Shown: piece after piece, positions 7,343-17,011 of the stretch | How positions within the stretch are numbered: the stretch's first letter is position 1 | How the letters are laid out: every line of letters starts with the position of its first letter | Assembly (NCBI RefSeq): GCF_037992945.1 | Contig: NZ_CP150304.1 | Location: 1,925,501 to 1,989,500, forward strand | Source of the DNA: Peribacillus sp. FSL E2-0218 | GTDB lineage: Bacteria > Bacillota > Bacilli > Bacillales > DSM-1321 | Reading direction: 5' to 3' | Length of the DNA: 64,000 nucleotides | Translations under genes and position numbers: made by a program | The notes under the pieces: generated by a model | The model's database searches: none | What the model saw: the letters and a program-made list of their open reading frames with translations, nothing else | What the model was told of the DNA's origin: nothing

Positions 7343-10300
7343 ATGGAGAAGATAGAAGGACTTTCCATTGGACTAGATCTTGACTCCACAGCCCTCAACC
7401 GTGGCCTAACCGGGGTAAAAGACAAGCTAAAATCCGTAAACAGTGAAATGAAGGCAAACCTGTCTGCTTTTGATCGCAGTGATCGCTCAATAGGAAAATA
7501 TGAAACCCGTTTAACTGGATTGAATCGGAAACTGGAAGTCCAAAAAGAGGTCACGAAACAAGCCAAACTTGAGTACGAAAAGATGGTCAGAGAACATGGA
7601 GAAGGGTCCAAAGAGGCGGATAAGGCGGCTAGCAGCTATAACGCTGAAGTGGCTGCTCTCAATAATTTAGAACGCTATGTAGGGAATGTAAGGGAAGAAC
7701 TCAAAAAGTTGAAAGAAGAACAACGGGTTGCTTCTTCTGGCTGGACAAAAGCTGGCGATTCTCTTATTAATTTCGGAAGTGGTTTGAAATCTATATCAGA
7801 TAAAACAAAGGATGTAGGAAAAAGTTTAACCCAGAAACTTACTTTACCTGCTGTAGGAGCAGCATCAGCACTAGCGGGCATAACGCTGGTTAAAGGGTTT
7901 AATCGCCTGGTCGGCATAGATACGGCCAGAGCAAAATTGACCGGTCTTGGTCATGATGCAAAAGGTGTAGAAAAAATCATGACATCGGCCCTTGATGCTG
8001 TCCGTGGTACATCATTCGGGATGGATGAAGCCGCCACTACCGCGGCCAATGCCGTAGCTGCAGGCGTGAAAGAGGGGAAAGATTTAACCACGTATTTATC
8101 GCTAACAGGAGATGCAGCAGCAATAGCGGGGTCAAGTATGAGCGAGATGGGTTCTATTTTAAACAAAGTGAAAACGTCGAACAAAGCCTACAATGGAGAG
8201 CTGCAGCAGTTATCTGATCGAGGGCTGCCTATATACCAATGGTTGGCGGAAGAAGCGGGAGTAGCAGCGGGAGCAGTATCTAAAATGGCTTCCGATGGCG
8301 AAGTATCCTCCGAAATGCTGATGAATGCCATTGAAAAAAACATTGGCGGAGCAGCTGGAAAAATGGGTGAAGAATCATTTACTGCTGGGATCGCTAATAT
8401 GTGGGCAGCAGTTGGTCGACTCGGTGCTTCATTTTTGGACGCTGGCGGAAAAGGCGGAGGATTCTTTTCTCAGTTAAAACCTTTAATAGCAGACTTCACA
8501 GGTCGTCTAGATAGTATGGGTGATTTTTCAGCAAAAGCTGGTGTTAAATTCGGAGAGTTATTTTCTGGGGTTGTAGACAAAGTGAAATCAGTAAAAGCAG
8601 CCTACGATAATTTAACACCTAGCGTACAAGATCTTATAAAAAAATTTGGAATTGCTGGAGCTGTGATAACGGTTGGACTTGGCCCGGTTTTGATAGGATT
8701 GGGTACGTTTGGAGGACTAGTTGCAAGCCTTGCTTTGAAGATAGGTCCTTTGTTTAAAAGGATAGCTGAAGCTGGTGGCTTGTTAAAATGGCTAAGGTTA
8801 GGGTTTACTGCTTTAACAGGCCCTGTTGGTATAACCATTGGGGTTTTAGCGTTATTAGGTACCGGATTTATCCTCCTCTATAAAAACTCAGAGACTTTCC
8901 GTAACGGCGTCCACAATTTGCTTGGAAAAATAAAAGAACTGGCTAAGAATGCGTTAAAAGCAATCCAACCTGCCATCCAAGCGATCATTTCATTTTTCAA
9001 GAATCAACTAGATATCCTCAAAAAGTTCTGGGATGAAAATGGACAGGTCATCATGGATGCTCTTTCAAATATAGGCAAAATTATCAAAGTTGTATTCGGG
9101 GCTATTGTGAAGGTCATTCAATTGGCCATGCCTCTTGTGCTGACAATCATCAAATCTGTATGGAGTAATATCAAAGGCGGCATTTCTGGAGCCTTAAATA
9201 TCATAATGGGATTAGTAAAGGTATTTTCCGGTCTATTCACAGGGAACTTCGGTAGTATGTGGGAAGGCATCAAACAAGTATTTTTCGGTGCTTTAACATT
9301 CATTTGGAATTACGTGCAATTAATGTTCTGGGGTAAGATGCTGAAAGGCATTCTTTCACTAGGGAAGTTGCTACTCAACTCATTTAAGGGCATCTGGGGC
9401 AGTATTAAAAACGTATTTTCTAGGGTCATAAAGTGGATCGTCGATTTTGTGAAGAATCAATTTACTTCTATGAATAATACGTTGAATATAATTACGAATT
9501 CCATAAAAAATATTATCTCTACCATTTGGAATGGCATCTTTACATTTTTCAAAACAATCATTCAATCGATTTGGAATTTAGTTAAAAATCGTTTCACTAC
9601 CTTAAAAAATACCATCAATACTATTTTCAGCGGCATTCGTGATTTAACAAAAACTATATGGAATGCCATTAAGAATGCTATTTATACGCCTATTAAAAAC
9701 GCAGTGACAAACACGCTAAGCCGTTTTACTAGTCTAAAATCTCGCATCTCAGAAATATTCGGTTCTGTTAAGAAAAGTGTGAAAGGCTACGTTTCGGATA
9801 TGGTCGAAACGGTAAAAGGCATGCCAAAAAGGATGTCAGATGGCCTGAAAAAAACAGGTGGACTGATTAAAGCTGGTGTTGTATTAGTTGCTAATAGAAT
9901 GGTATCGGGTCTTGGAAAAGGTGTGAATGGCGTAATTGATGGTGTTAATTGGGTCATGGGATTGGTAGGAGTGGATAAGAAAAACCAATTAAAACCTTGG
10001 AAAGTTCCACAATATGCAAAAGGTACAGACGGACATCCAGAGGATGGGCCAGCTATTGTTGGTGATGGTGGAATGCCTGAGTTGTTGAGCTTTCCAAACG
10101 GAAAGTTTGCTTTGTCGCCCGCAACAGATACCTTGGTTAATTTACCTCGTGCTACCTCGGTCATGAGTGGTCCTGATACCAAGTTGTTTTTAAAATCCAT
10201 TCCTGCTTATAAGGATGGGAAGGGTTGGCTGACTAAGATTAAAGAGGGTGCTGGTGCTGCTTGGGATGGGGCCATGAAAATAGGATCAAAGGCAGCAAGT

Positions 10301-11671
10301 GGCATTAAAACGGGTGTTAGCGCCTTAAAGGATAAAGCTTCTCAACTTTGGGATTGGGCTTCTGGTGGAGCCAAAGGCTTGATGGATAAAGTCCTAAACA
10401 CCATGGGCGTTAAAATACCCAAAGTGAACGGGAATTTTGGCAAGATAGCAAAAGGTGCATTCGGCATGGTGAAGGATAAGGTCATCAATTTTGTGGGAGG
10501 AATCCTTCCAAGTTTTGGGGGTGGGGGATTTAGCTTTCCTGCTCCCTTCCGGAAAACGAGTGGCTATGGTCAGCGTTGGGGAAAACTGCATAAAGGCATA
10601 GATTTTGGCGCACCTGCAGGTACCCCGATTCCTTCTCAATCCGGGGGAGTGGTTCGTTTTGCCGGGTTTGGTAAAACTGGATCTGGATATGGTGGATATG
10701 GGAATGTGGTTCACATCGATGCCGGTGGAGGACTGTCCTACCTTTACGCCCACAATAGTAAAAATAACGTCAAGACAGGTGACAGCGTAAGAAATGGGCA
10801 AATTATCGGAACTGTCGGCAACACAGGCCATTCTACAGGGAATCATTTGCATTTTGAAGTAAGAAGAAACAACCAGGCTGTAAATCCTGAGTCGCTGGGG
10901 GGCGGTGGTTTCTTCGGAGCAACTGGTGCGAGCGGACAGATTAAGACATGGATCACACAGGCGATTAATGCGACAGGTGTTCCTAAATCATGGCTGGATC
11001 CTTTATCTACTATTGCAATGAAAGAATCTGGTGGGAATCCTAAATCAATTAACAACTGGGATAGTAATGCAAAAAGAGGCACGCCATCAAAAGGTCTCAT
11101 GCAGACCATTGATCCAACGTTCAATGCACATAAAATGAAAGGAATGAATGATATCTGGAATCCGGTACACAATGCTGTAGCGGCTATCAGATACATTAAA
11201 AGCAGATATAAAACGGTATTTAATACTCCAGGCATAAAATCCATGATGAATGGCGGTTCTTATAAAGGCTATGCTACAGGTGGTTTGATTAACCATGCTG
11301 GTATGTACAACCTTGCAGAAGACGGGTGGCCGGAATTTGTCATTCCAACCAATCCTGCCCGAAGAACAGCTGCACAGAAACTATTGGCTCTTGCTGGCAG
11401 AGAGATTCAAGGCAATAAGCGTCCACACCAACTGCCGAATGTTTCATCTAGCACTGGCAGTGAAGAAAATAACCTGTTGATGCAGCTGCTTGAAGCGACA
11501 CTGAAACAAAACCAACTTCTGAAGAAAGATCATGCGGAAATGATGGCCTATTTAAAAGCCATCGCGGAAAAGACGGCTGATGTGTATTTGGGAAGAGAAA
11601 AGGTGGGGTCCCTATTGGACCAGGACCAGGCTAAACGAATTAATCATGCTGGAAGGAGGATGGCCACTTGA
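7343..11671 (+). CDS. Tape measure protein with M23 peptidase and lytic transglycosylase domains
   Basis: The 1442-aa ruler of the tail. Residues ~1-120 are coiled coil. The tape-measure N domain follows, with hydrophobic segments at ~430-520, then a long Trp/Asn-rich repeat region. An M23 endopeptidase domain lies at ~1065-1185, with H1083 and D1087 and the HLH motif 1168-1170 as zinc and catalytic residues. A soluble lytic transglycosylase domain follows at ~1198-1290, with E1228 in the KESGGN motif. These would open the host wall during DNA entry. The start is ATG behind a run of GGGAGGGGG. Confidence 0.95.
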   Translation: MEKIEGLSIGLDLDSTALNRGLTGVKDKLKSVNSEMKANLSAFDRSDRSIGKYETRLTGLNRKLEVQKEVTKQAKLEYEKMVREHGEGSKEADKAASSYNAEVAALNNLERYVGNVREELKKLKEEQRVASSGWTKAGDSLINFGSGLKSISDKTKDVGKSLTQKLTLPAVGAASALAGITLVKGFNRLVGIDTARAKLTGLGHDAKGVEKIMTSALDAVRGTSFGMDEAATTAANAVAAGVKEGKDLTTYLSLTGDAAAIAGSSMSEMGSILNKVKTSNKAYNGELQQLSDRGLPIYQWLAEEAGVAAGAVSKMASDGEVSSEMLMNAIEKNIGGAAGKMGEESFTAGIANMWAAVGRLGASFLDAGGKGGGFFSQLKPLIADFTGRLDSMGDFSAKAGVKFGELFSGVVDKVKSVKAAYDNLTPSVQDLIKKFGIAGAVITVGLGPVLIGLGTFGGLVASLALKIGPLFKRIAEAGGLLKWLRLGFTALTGPVGITIGVLALLGTGFILLYKNSETFRNGVHNLLGKIKELAKNALKAIQPAIQAIISFFKNQLDILKKFWDENGQVIMDALSNIGKIIKVVFGAIVKVIQLAMPLVLTIIKSVWSNIKGGISGALNIIMGLVKVFSGLFTGNFGSMWEGIKQVFFGALTFIWNYVQLMFWGKMLKGILSLGKLLLNSFKGIWGSIKNVFSRVIKWIVDFVKNQFTSMNNTLNIITNSIKNIISTIWNGIFTFFKTIIQSIWNLVKNRFTTLKNTINTIFSGIRDLTKTIWNAIKNAIYTPIKNAVTNTLSRFTSLKSRISEIFGSVKKSVKGYVSDMVETVKGMPKRMSDGLKKTGGLIKAGVVLVANRMVSGLGKGVNGVIDGVNWVMGLVGVDKKNQLKPWKVPQYAKGTDGHPEDGPAIVGDGGMPELLSFPNGKFALSPATDTLVNLPRATSVMSGPDTKLFLKSIPAYKDGKGWLTKIKEGAGAAWDGAMKIGSKAASGIKTGVSALKDKASQLWDWASGGAKGLMDKVLNTMGVKIPKVNGNFGKIAKGAFGMVKDKVINFVGGILPSFGGGGFSFPAPFRKTSGYGQRWGKLHKGIDFGAPAGTPIPSQSGGVVRFAGFGKTGSGYGGYGNVVHIDAGGGLSYLYAHNSKNNVKTGDSVRNGQIIGTVGNTGHSTGNHLHFEVRRNNQAVNPESLGGGGFFGATGASGQIKTWITQAINATGVPKSWLDPLSTIAMKESGGNPKSINNWDSNAKRGTPSKGLMQTIDPTFNAHKMKGMNDIWNPVHNAVAAIRYIKSRYKTVFNTPGIKSMMNGGSYKGYATGGLINHAGMYNLAEDGWPEFVIPTNPARRTAAQKLLALAGREIQGNKRPHQLPNVSSSTGSEENNLLMQLLEATLKQNQLLKKDHAEMMAYLKAIAEKTADVYLGREKVGSLLDQDQAKRINHAGRRMAT

Positions 11672-12378
11672 TATGGAGCGGCATTGAATACAACGGCAAA
11701 CATAGTTATAGGGATTTCGGGCTTACGCTAGAGAGCCGCAAAATTGGCAACCCTTCTAAAAACAAGATTTTGGAGAGTGTCCCTTTTTCCAATACACAAT
11801 ATGATTTTTCTTCTCTATATGGCGATCAAGAGTATTTGGAGCGAGAGCTTACCTATGTATTCAATATCACGGGAGAAATGGGAAGAAACCATTTGTATGT
11901 GCGTGAAACAGACATTCTGCATTGGCTGATGCCACCGAGTAAAAAAATCAAGCTAAAAGATGATAAGCTCCCAGGCTTTTATTTTATGGCTGAAGTCTTT
12001 GAGAGTCCGGATGACGAAGATTATTTTGTAGGCGGCAAGCTCACCGTTTCGTTTACAGCCTACCCATTCAAGATCGCTGATCAGGAAGAAGGGCATGATC
12101 GCTGGGATGAATTTAACTTCCTTTGGGATGTGGCTCAAACGACTTCATTCACGGTTTCAGGAAGGCTAGATACCATTTTGTACAATCCTGGAGCTAAGCA
12201 TGCCCGGCCTGACATACAAGCTTCAGAGGCTATGCAAATTATCAAAGAGGGGGTCACTTATCAGGTTAAAAAGGGTGAATCCGCCTCTTTTGATTTTGTA
12301 TTGAAACCAGGACAAAATCATCTCCGTATCATTGGCAACGGTACAATCTCCTTTAACTATCGAAAGGAGATGATTTAA
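11668..12378 (+). CDS. Distal tail protein (Dit)
   Basis: A 236-aa siphovirus tail-component protein. The TTG start at 11668 overlaps the tape-measure stop (TTGA) and has AAGGAGG at 11651-11657. The opening 'IWSGIEYNGKHSYRDFGL' and the later 'LTVSFTAYPFKI' are typical of Dit N-terminal ring domains. It forms the hub between tube and tip. Confidence 0.88.
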   Translation: MIWSGIEYNGKHSYRDFGLTLESRKIGNPSKNKILESVPFSNTQYDFSSLYGDQEYLERELTYVFNITGEMGRNHLYVRETDILHWLMPPSKKIKLKDDKLPGFYFMAEVFESPDDEDYFVGGKLTVSFTAYPFKIADQEEGHDRWDEFNFLWDVAQTTSFTVSGRLDTILYNPGAKHARPDIQASEAMQIIKEGVTYQVKKGESASFDFVLKPGQNHLRIIGNGTISFNYRKEMI

Positions 12379-13868
12379 TGTACAAAGTCACAATATTCAA
12401 TGGGAAACAAGAAACCGTGATACATCATCCAGCGTTTAATGATCTGAAGGTACAGACGGGTCAAATCAAACGGGGCATTAATGTAGCGGATAGCTTCTCC
12501 TTTACCATACTTCCTGATAATCCAGGGTTTCATATCATCCGCCCTTTGCGAACGCTCGTTACGGTGGATCATATACAAAGTGGCAAAAGGGAATTCGAAG
12601 GCCGGATTCTCTTGCCCACGGAGTCTATGGATGATCAGGGTAAATTGATGAATTCTTTTTTGTGCGAGGGTGAGCTAGGATATCTGAATGATTCCTGCCA
12701 GCGTCATGGAGAATATCGAAACATGACGGTTGCGGCCTTTTTTAAAGTGATGGTGGATCGCCACAATACAGAAATAGCCGGAGATGAAATCGATAAAAAA
12801 TTCCAAGTTGGCCAAGTGACGGTTACGAATTCCACCGATAATGTCTATCGCTATCTGGGGTATGAATCGACACTGGATTCGATTTTTGACAAACTTATTG
12901 ATCGCCTCGGTGGGGAATTAAGAATTCGAAAACAGAATGGCGTCCGGTATCTTGATTATATAAGCCAGAAGGGCGTTCAGAAGAAAACAGAAATACGGCT
13001 GGCTAAAAATTTGAAGAGCATTGAAAAAGAAGCAGATCCAAGCGAGATTATTACGCGATTGATTCCACTTGGAGTATCCATTGAGTCAGAGGATGAAGGA
13101 GCTGTGGATGCGAGTCAGGCACGCTTAACCATTGCATCGGTAAACGGTGGTCGTGATTATATAGAAGACGAAGCGGCCAAACACATCTATGGTGTCATTG
13201 CCAAAAGTGAAACGTGGGATGATATCACCCTTCCAGCAAATCTCATGACCAGGGGAAACCAATTTATAGCGGAGAACAATCGAGTCAAAATCAAATATGT
13301 CCTATCTGCGCTGGATTTATCGCTCATCGGACTGGACCCGGAAAGCTTCGAGGTGGGCAACTATTATCCAGTTATTAATCCTGTGATGGGCATCGACGAA
13401 AGCCTGAGAGTGGTCGAAAAGACCATTGATATTATTCATCCCAATACGAACAGCTTGTCTATTGGGGATCTATTCAAGACCGCCTCCCAATATCAGAATG
13501 ACATGTCTAAAGCGCAAAAGAACGTGGTCGAGCTGCAGAACACCATCCATCGCCAAGCCCAAGCAATTGGGGGAATGAAATCACAAATCGAAAAGGTTAA
13601 TAACGTAGTTAACACGATTGAGCTGACACTGAAAGGCAGTGATTTGGATGCACTAAACCAGGCAGTCAAACAGTTACAGGCAGCTATTCAGGAATTGGAT
13701 GAATCGATTGGGGACATGCCGATTTATCAGCCCGCAACCGAAACGGTTGACGGGCTTTTCAGCGCCCTTGATAAAAAGAAGCACAATTTAATCACGGTAA
13801 GGAATCCAGTCGATTTGGATGTGCTAGTCGCTAAAGTGAAAGCGTTGGAAGGAGGAAACAATGGCTAG
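12378..13868 (+). CDS. Tail-associated lysin / endopeptidase tail protein (Tal)
   Basis: A 496-aa protein after Dit, its usual partner. It starts at an ATG that overlaps the Dit stop by 1 nt and follows AAAGGAGATG. The N-terminal half has the gp27-like tail-tip pattern (NAFND..., PLRTLVTVD..., then a long beta-rich core). The last ~110 residues form a coiled coil (MSKAQKNVVELQNTIHRQAQ) leading to a short linker. Peptidase activity is a family expectation; no catalytic motif is obvious here. Confidence 0.82.
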   Translation: MYKVTIFNGKQETVIHHPAFNDLKVQTGQIKRGINVADSFSFTILPDNPGFHIIRPLRTLVTVDHIQSGKREFEGRILLPTESMDDQGKLMNSFLCEGELGYLNDSCQRHGEYRNMTVAAFFKVMVDRHNTEIAGDEIDKKFQVGQVTVTNSTDNVYRYLGYESTLDSIFDKLIDRLGGELRIRKQNGVRYLDYISQKGVQKKTEIRLAKNLKSIEKEADPSEIITRLIPLGVSIESEDEGAVDASQARLTIASVNGGRDYIEDEAAKHIYGVIAKSETWDDITLPANLMTRGNQFIAENNRVKIKYVLSALDLSLIGLDPESFEVGNYYPVINPVMGIDESLRVVEKTIDIIHPNTNSLSIGDLFKTASQYQNDMSKAQKNVVELQNTIHRQAQAIGGMKSQIEKVNNVVNTIELTLKGSDLDALNQAVKQLQAAIQELDESIGDMPIYQPATETVDGLFSALDKKKHNLITVRNPVDLDVLVAKVKALEGGNNG

Positions 13869-15954
13869 TATAAGCGGGTTCGTACACAAAATAAAAACAG
13901 CAGTTTATGGGAAAGACGTACGTGGCAGCCTGGCTGACGGACTGGAGGCAATTAATAAAGAAACGGAAGTTACCACCGAGTTGAGTGAGAAAACGCAATT
14001 CCAGCAGGATGTTCTGGCGAAAAAATACATTGAGCAGATTGCGGATGCCACGGATATCACAGAAATCAAAGATTTTCATGTTTCTGGGGAGACGGGTAAA
14101 GTGTTTCAAACCATGGGATTAAGGGGGGATGCTTTTGACAGAAGTTTGGCACAGGCCGAGAGGAAATTAAAAGGGACGGTCAATGCTTTTGAATTTGCGT
14201 TCAATGGTCAGATTACGACTCGATCGGTTTTAGATGCCGTTTCCGAGTCGGAAGAAGGTACAGAAATCAGATTTCCTAAAGATGAGTATGCTTTTGATCC
14301 AATAATATTGAACAAAAGTGTATGGCTTAACTTTTCAGGAAGCCAATTGATGAATAAAGGAACGGGTGACTTATTTACGTTTAAAGGAGGAGTGAGTGGG
14401 ATCACCTATTCTCTTTCTGCATCGGCTAAAAGAAAAGACAAGGTATTGCGTTTGAATGCCCAAGTAAAAGACATCACAGCTGGTGATTTAATTTTACTAA
14501 AAGATGATACGGTGCGGCACTATGATGGGCTACCGGATATAAATTCAGAAGTGCATGAGGTGTTATACGTACAGGGAAACACCATAATGTTACGGGATTT
14601 TGTTCGACTGCCAAAAAGGATCTCCTCAATCAACGTAACCAGAATTTCTCCATTAATCAATCCAGCCGTGACTCATGCAGAATTCCTAAATGGAGGGGTA
14701 GGGTTTGAATATACACGAGGGGCTAAGGTAGAACAATTCAAAGTGACGAACCATGCCAGCGCGGCAGTTTCTTTTATTAGTTCGTACGATTGTGCTCTAT
14801 CTAGTTTTGCCTTTACTAAACCCGCCTCCACTGCTGCAGGTCTGGGGAATGGCGTATTAGGGATGAAGGGAACCATGAGAATGCTTGTTCAAAATGGGAT
14901 TGGTGCAGACTTGCGACATACGGTTGATTGTGGGGGTGTTTTCGATGGATTGGTGGATAATGTACATGCCTTGAATAATACATCGTCTCAGTTCGTCATG
15001 TCTCATAATGGGTACGACAGTGATCAAACGTATCGCAATTGCAAATCCTACGGGGGGAAGACCTATGGGTTTCAGACGAGTGCACAGGGTGTACCAGATC
15101 CATCCAAGCTAACCCACTATGGCCTCCGGATTATTGACTGTGATGTTCAAACGGAAAAAGACGATCCTTTGTATCAATATGCTGTAAGGCTATCGAGTCC
15201 GGTCAAGGAGTCATTTATTGAGAACTTTACAGCCGTTTATGATGATGGCTCCAAAGCCTCCAACGGTAATAATGCTGGTATTTCGTTATTTCCCGTAGAT
15301 AATGATTTAACCCTCAATAATGTAGATATACGGGGGTATAAAGATGGTTTCTCCATTTATCATCATAAGAATGTACAGTCAATGGACGATGAGTCCGTGT
15401 TGAATATAGACGGGTTGAAGATATCCAACGCTTATAACGCCATCGTCAACAGTTATGGGTTTAATAAGAAATTTTCTATTAAAGGACTAAACGTCAACAA
15501 CATTCTTCAGTTCATCTTCCGTATGGGGGAAGGGTCCTTTGATTACCTCAATATATCGGATGTAAGGATCACCAATTCTCCGGCGCGTTTGTTTATCACC
15601 CAGCCTATTGCGGGAGAGAATCTAATCAATGGCTATATAGGTGAAATAAATATACCCGTGCATAAACCTGTCACCATGACATCCGGATATAAATTGTCAT
15701 ATGAAGAAATGCTCATCAATCAGAATCATGTCGTGGAATTGACCTCATCGAGGGACGTGCTGCCTGCCCAGTACCCGATACGTGACGGGATCATAGAAGG
15801 ACAAAAACTTACGTTGTTTTATTCCGGTCAACATTCAGTCCAGGTAAACTGGACCACACGACTACGAACAAAAGATGAGAAAAATCTACTTTTAAATAAG
15901 AACCGTCGTTACCTTCATTTGATTTGGATGAAGGATAGCTGGTACGAAGTGTAA
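13861..15954 (+). CDS. Tail fibre / baseplate protein with beta-helix
   Basis: A 697-aa protein overlapping Tal by 8 nt. The N-terminus (HKIKTAVYGKDVRGSLADGL) is the BppU-like attachment module found on Gram-positive tail fibres. Residues ~100-620 have Asn/Gly/Asp-rich short strands typical of a right-handed beta-helix (pectate-lyase-like), suited to binding or cutting a cell-surface glycan. No catalytic site can be assigned by eye. Confidence 0.85.
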   Translation: MASISGFVHKIKTAVYGKDVRGSLADGLEAINKETEVTTELSEKTQFQQDVLAKKYIEQIADATDITEIKDFHVSGETGKVFQTMGLRGDAFDRSLAQAERKLKGTVNAFEFAFNGQITTRSVLDAVSESEEGTEIRFPKDEYAFDPIILNKSVWLNFSGSQLMNKGTGDLFTFKGGVSGITYSLSASAKRKDKVLRLNAQVKDITAGDLILLKDDTVRHYDGLPDINSEVHEVLYVQGNTIMLRDFVRLPKRISSINVTRISPLINPAVTHAEFLNGGVGFEYTRGAKVEQFKVTNHASAAVSFISSYDCALSSFAFTKPASTAAGLGNGVLGMKGTMRMLVQNGIGADLRHTVDCGGVFDGLVDNVHALNNTSSQFVMSHNGYDSDQTYRNCKSYGGKTYGFQTSAQGVPDPSKLTHYGLRIIDCDVQTEKDDPLYQYAVRLSSPVKESFIENFTAVYDDGSKASNGNNAGISLFPVDNDLTLNNVDIRGYKDGFSIYHHKNVQSMDDESVLNIDGLKISNAYNAIVNSYGFNKKFSIKGLNVNNILQFIFRMGEGSFDYLNISDVRITNSPARLFITQPIAGENLINGYIGEINIPVHKPVTMTSGYKLSYEEMLINQNHVVELTSSRDVLPAQYPIRDGIIEGQKLTLFYSGQHSVQVNWTTRLRTKDEKNLLLNKNRRYLHLIWMKDSWYEV

Positions 15955-15967
15955 AGGGGGACAGGCC

Positions 15968-16294
15968 ATGAGATTTGTAGATAAGAGTTTTGTGGTGACA
16001 AAGGAAATTCAGTTAACAATACGCGCTGTAACGGAAGAAGTGGAAGAGATTAACGAGAACAAGACCAATAGAATGGTCGTTTGTAAGGTCGTGTTTAAAG
16101 ATATGGAGGAACAACCGGTGGTCAGCGAGCTGCACATCATTGAACATGAATATTACGATCTGCTGATGAGTACCGATGATATGTTTACCGTTGGCAAGCC
16201 ATTAAATGAATATCGTTTAATTGATCTTTTTAAGGTGATTGATAAAATACGTGAGGATCGGGAGAGGGCAACTGTGGATGAGGAAATGGAATAA
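15968..16294 (+). CDS. Phage hypothetical protein
   Basis: A 108-aa acidic soluble protein, 13 nt after the fibre gene, with AAAGGGGG ahead of its ATG. Its place between fibre and lysis genes resembles small tail accessory or XkdX-region proteins. It has no motif I can name. Confidence 0.65.
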   Translation: MRFVDKSFVVTKEIQLTIRAVTEEVEEINENKTNRMVVCKVVFKDMEEQPVVSELHIIEHEYYDLLMSTDDMFTVGKPLNEYRLIDLFKVIDKIREDRERATVDEEME

Positions 16295-16404
16295 TAAGCG
16301 GGGTGCTGTGATAGGGAGGCTCACAGTTAAATGAGGAACTATTAGCCCGGAAAAAACAACTTATTAATTTATTCGTTTTTTTATTTGCAAATGGAGGTGT
16401 AAGC

Positions 16405-16710
16405 ATGGAAATAGGAATCGGGTTTTTAGTTACAGGCATAGGTCTATTATGTACGGTTACCGGACTTATTATCGGCTTCTTCACGTTTAGTAGAAATCGA
16501 GATAAGGATGTCAAAAGTGATGCTGCTGAAACAGCAAGTATCACTACAAAGTTAGACCATATTGGCCAATCGGTGGATTCGATTCGGATTGATCTTAAAG
16601 CGAGTGATCAACGTTGGACTAATTTGTCAGGAACGGTTATTCGAATTGATGAAAGCACCAAACAGGCGCATAAGCGCATCGATAAAATTGAAAAAAAAGG
16701 AGAGGTCTAA
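16405..16710 (+). CDS. Membrane-anchored coiled-coil protein of the lysis cassette
   Basis: A 101-aa protein with one N-terminal membrane segment (residues ~4-27), then a charged coiled coil (DHIGQSVDSIRIDLK...THKRIDKIEKK-like heptads). Size and position just before the holin recall XhlA-type proteins, but XhlA has its membrane segment at the C-terminus, so the topology is reversed. A role in holin function or anchoring is inferred. Confidence 0.7.
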   Translation: MEIGIGFLVTGIGLLCTVTGLIIGFFTFSRNRDKDVKSDAAETASITTKLDHIGQSVDSIRIDLKASDQRWTNLSGTVIRIDESTKQAHKRIDKIEKKGEV

Positions 16711-16711
16711 A

Positions 16712-16957
16712 TTGGATAAAACAAAACAATATATAGCGATGATAGGCGGTGCACTGGGTGCACTGCTTTTATTTTTTCAATCACTGGGCTTTCAGGTTGA
16801 GTGGTTCAATGAAAATACCATTAATTCGTTCATTAATTTCCTTACAGCGATAGTTCCCCTAGGTTTTGCTTTGTATGGCGTTTACAAAAATCAATATCTC
16901 CTAACCAAAAAAGCCAAGGAACAAGAAGGGGTTTTGAAAAATCAAGGATTAAAATGA
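16712..16957 (+). CDS. Holin
   Basis: An 81-aa protein with a TTG start at 16712 behind AAGGAGAGG (16698-16706); the same frame is open from 16562, but that stretch overlaps the upstream gene. Two membrane segments (IGGALGALLLFFQSL and the one around LTAIVPLGFALYG) are followed by a charged tail KNQYLLTKKAKEQEG, the usual SPP1-type holin layout. It would form the membrane lesions that release the endolysin. Confidence 0.85.
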   Translation: MDKTKQYIAMIGGALGALLLFFQSLGFQVEWFNENTINSFINFLTAIVPLGFALYGVYKNQYLLTKKAKEQEGVLKNQGLK

Positions 16958-17011
16958 GCTGCCCATCGGGTGGCTTTTATTATAAATATATTTTAAAAGG
17001 AGACGATGGAA

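Noticed and set aside
10394..11296. Long minus-strand frames opposite the tape measure gene
   Set aside because: The plus strand carries two recognisable enzyme domains here; the antisense frames are composition shadows.
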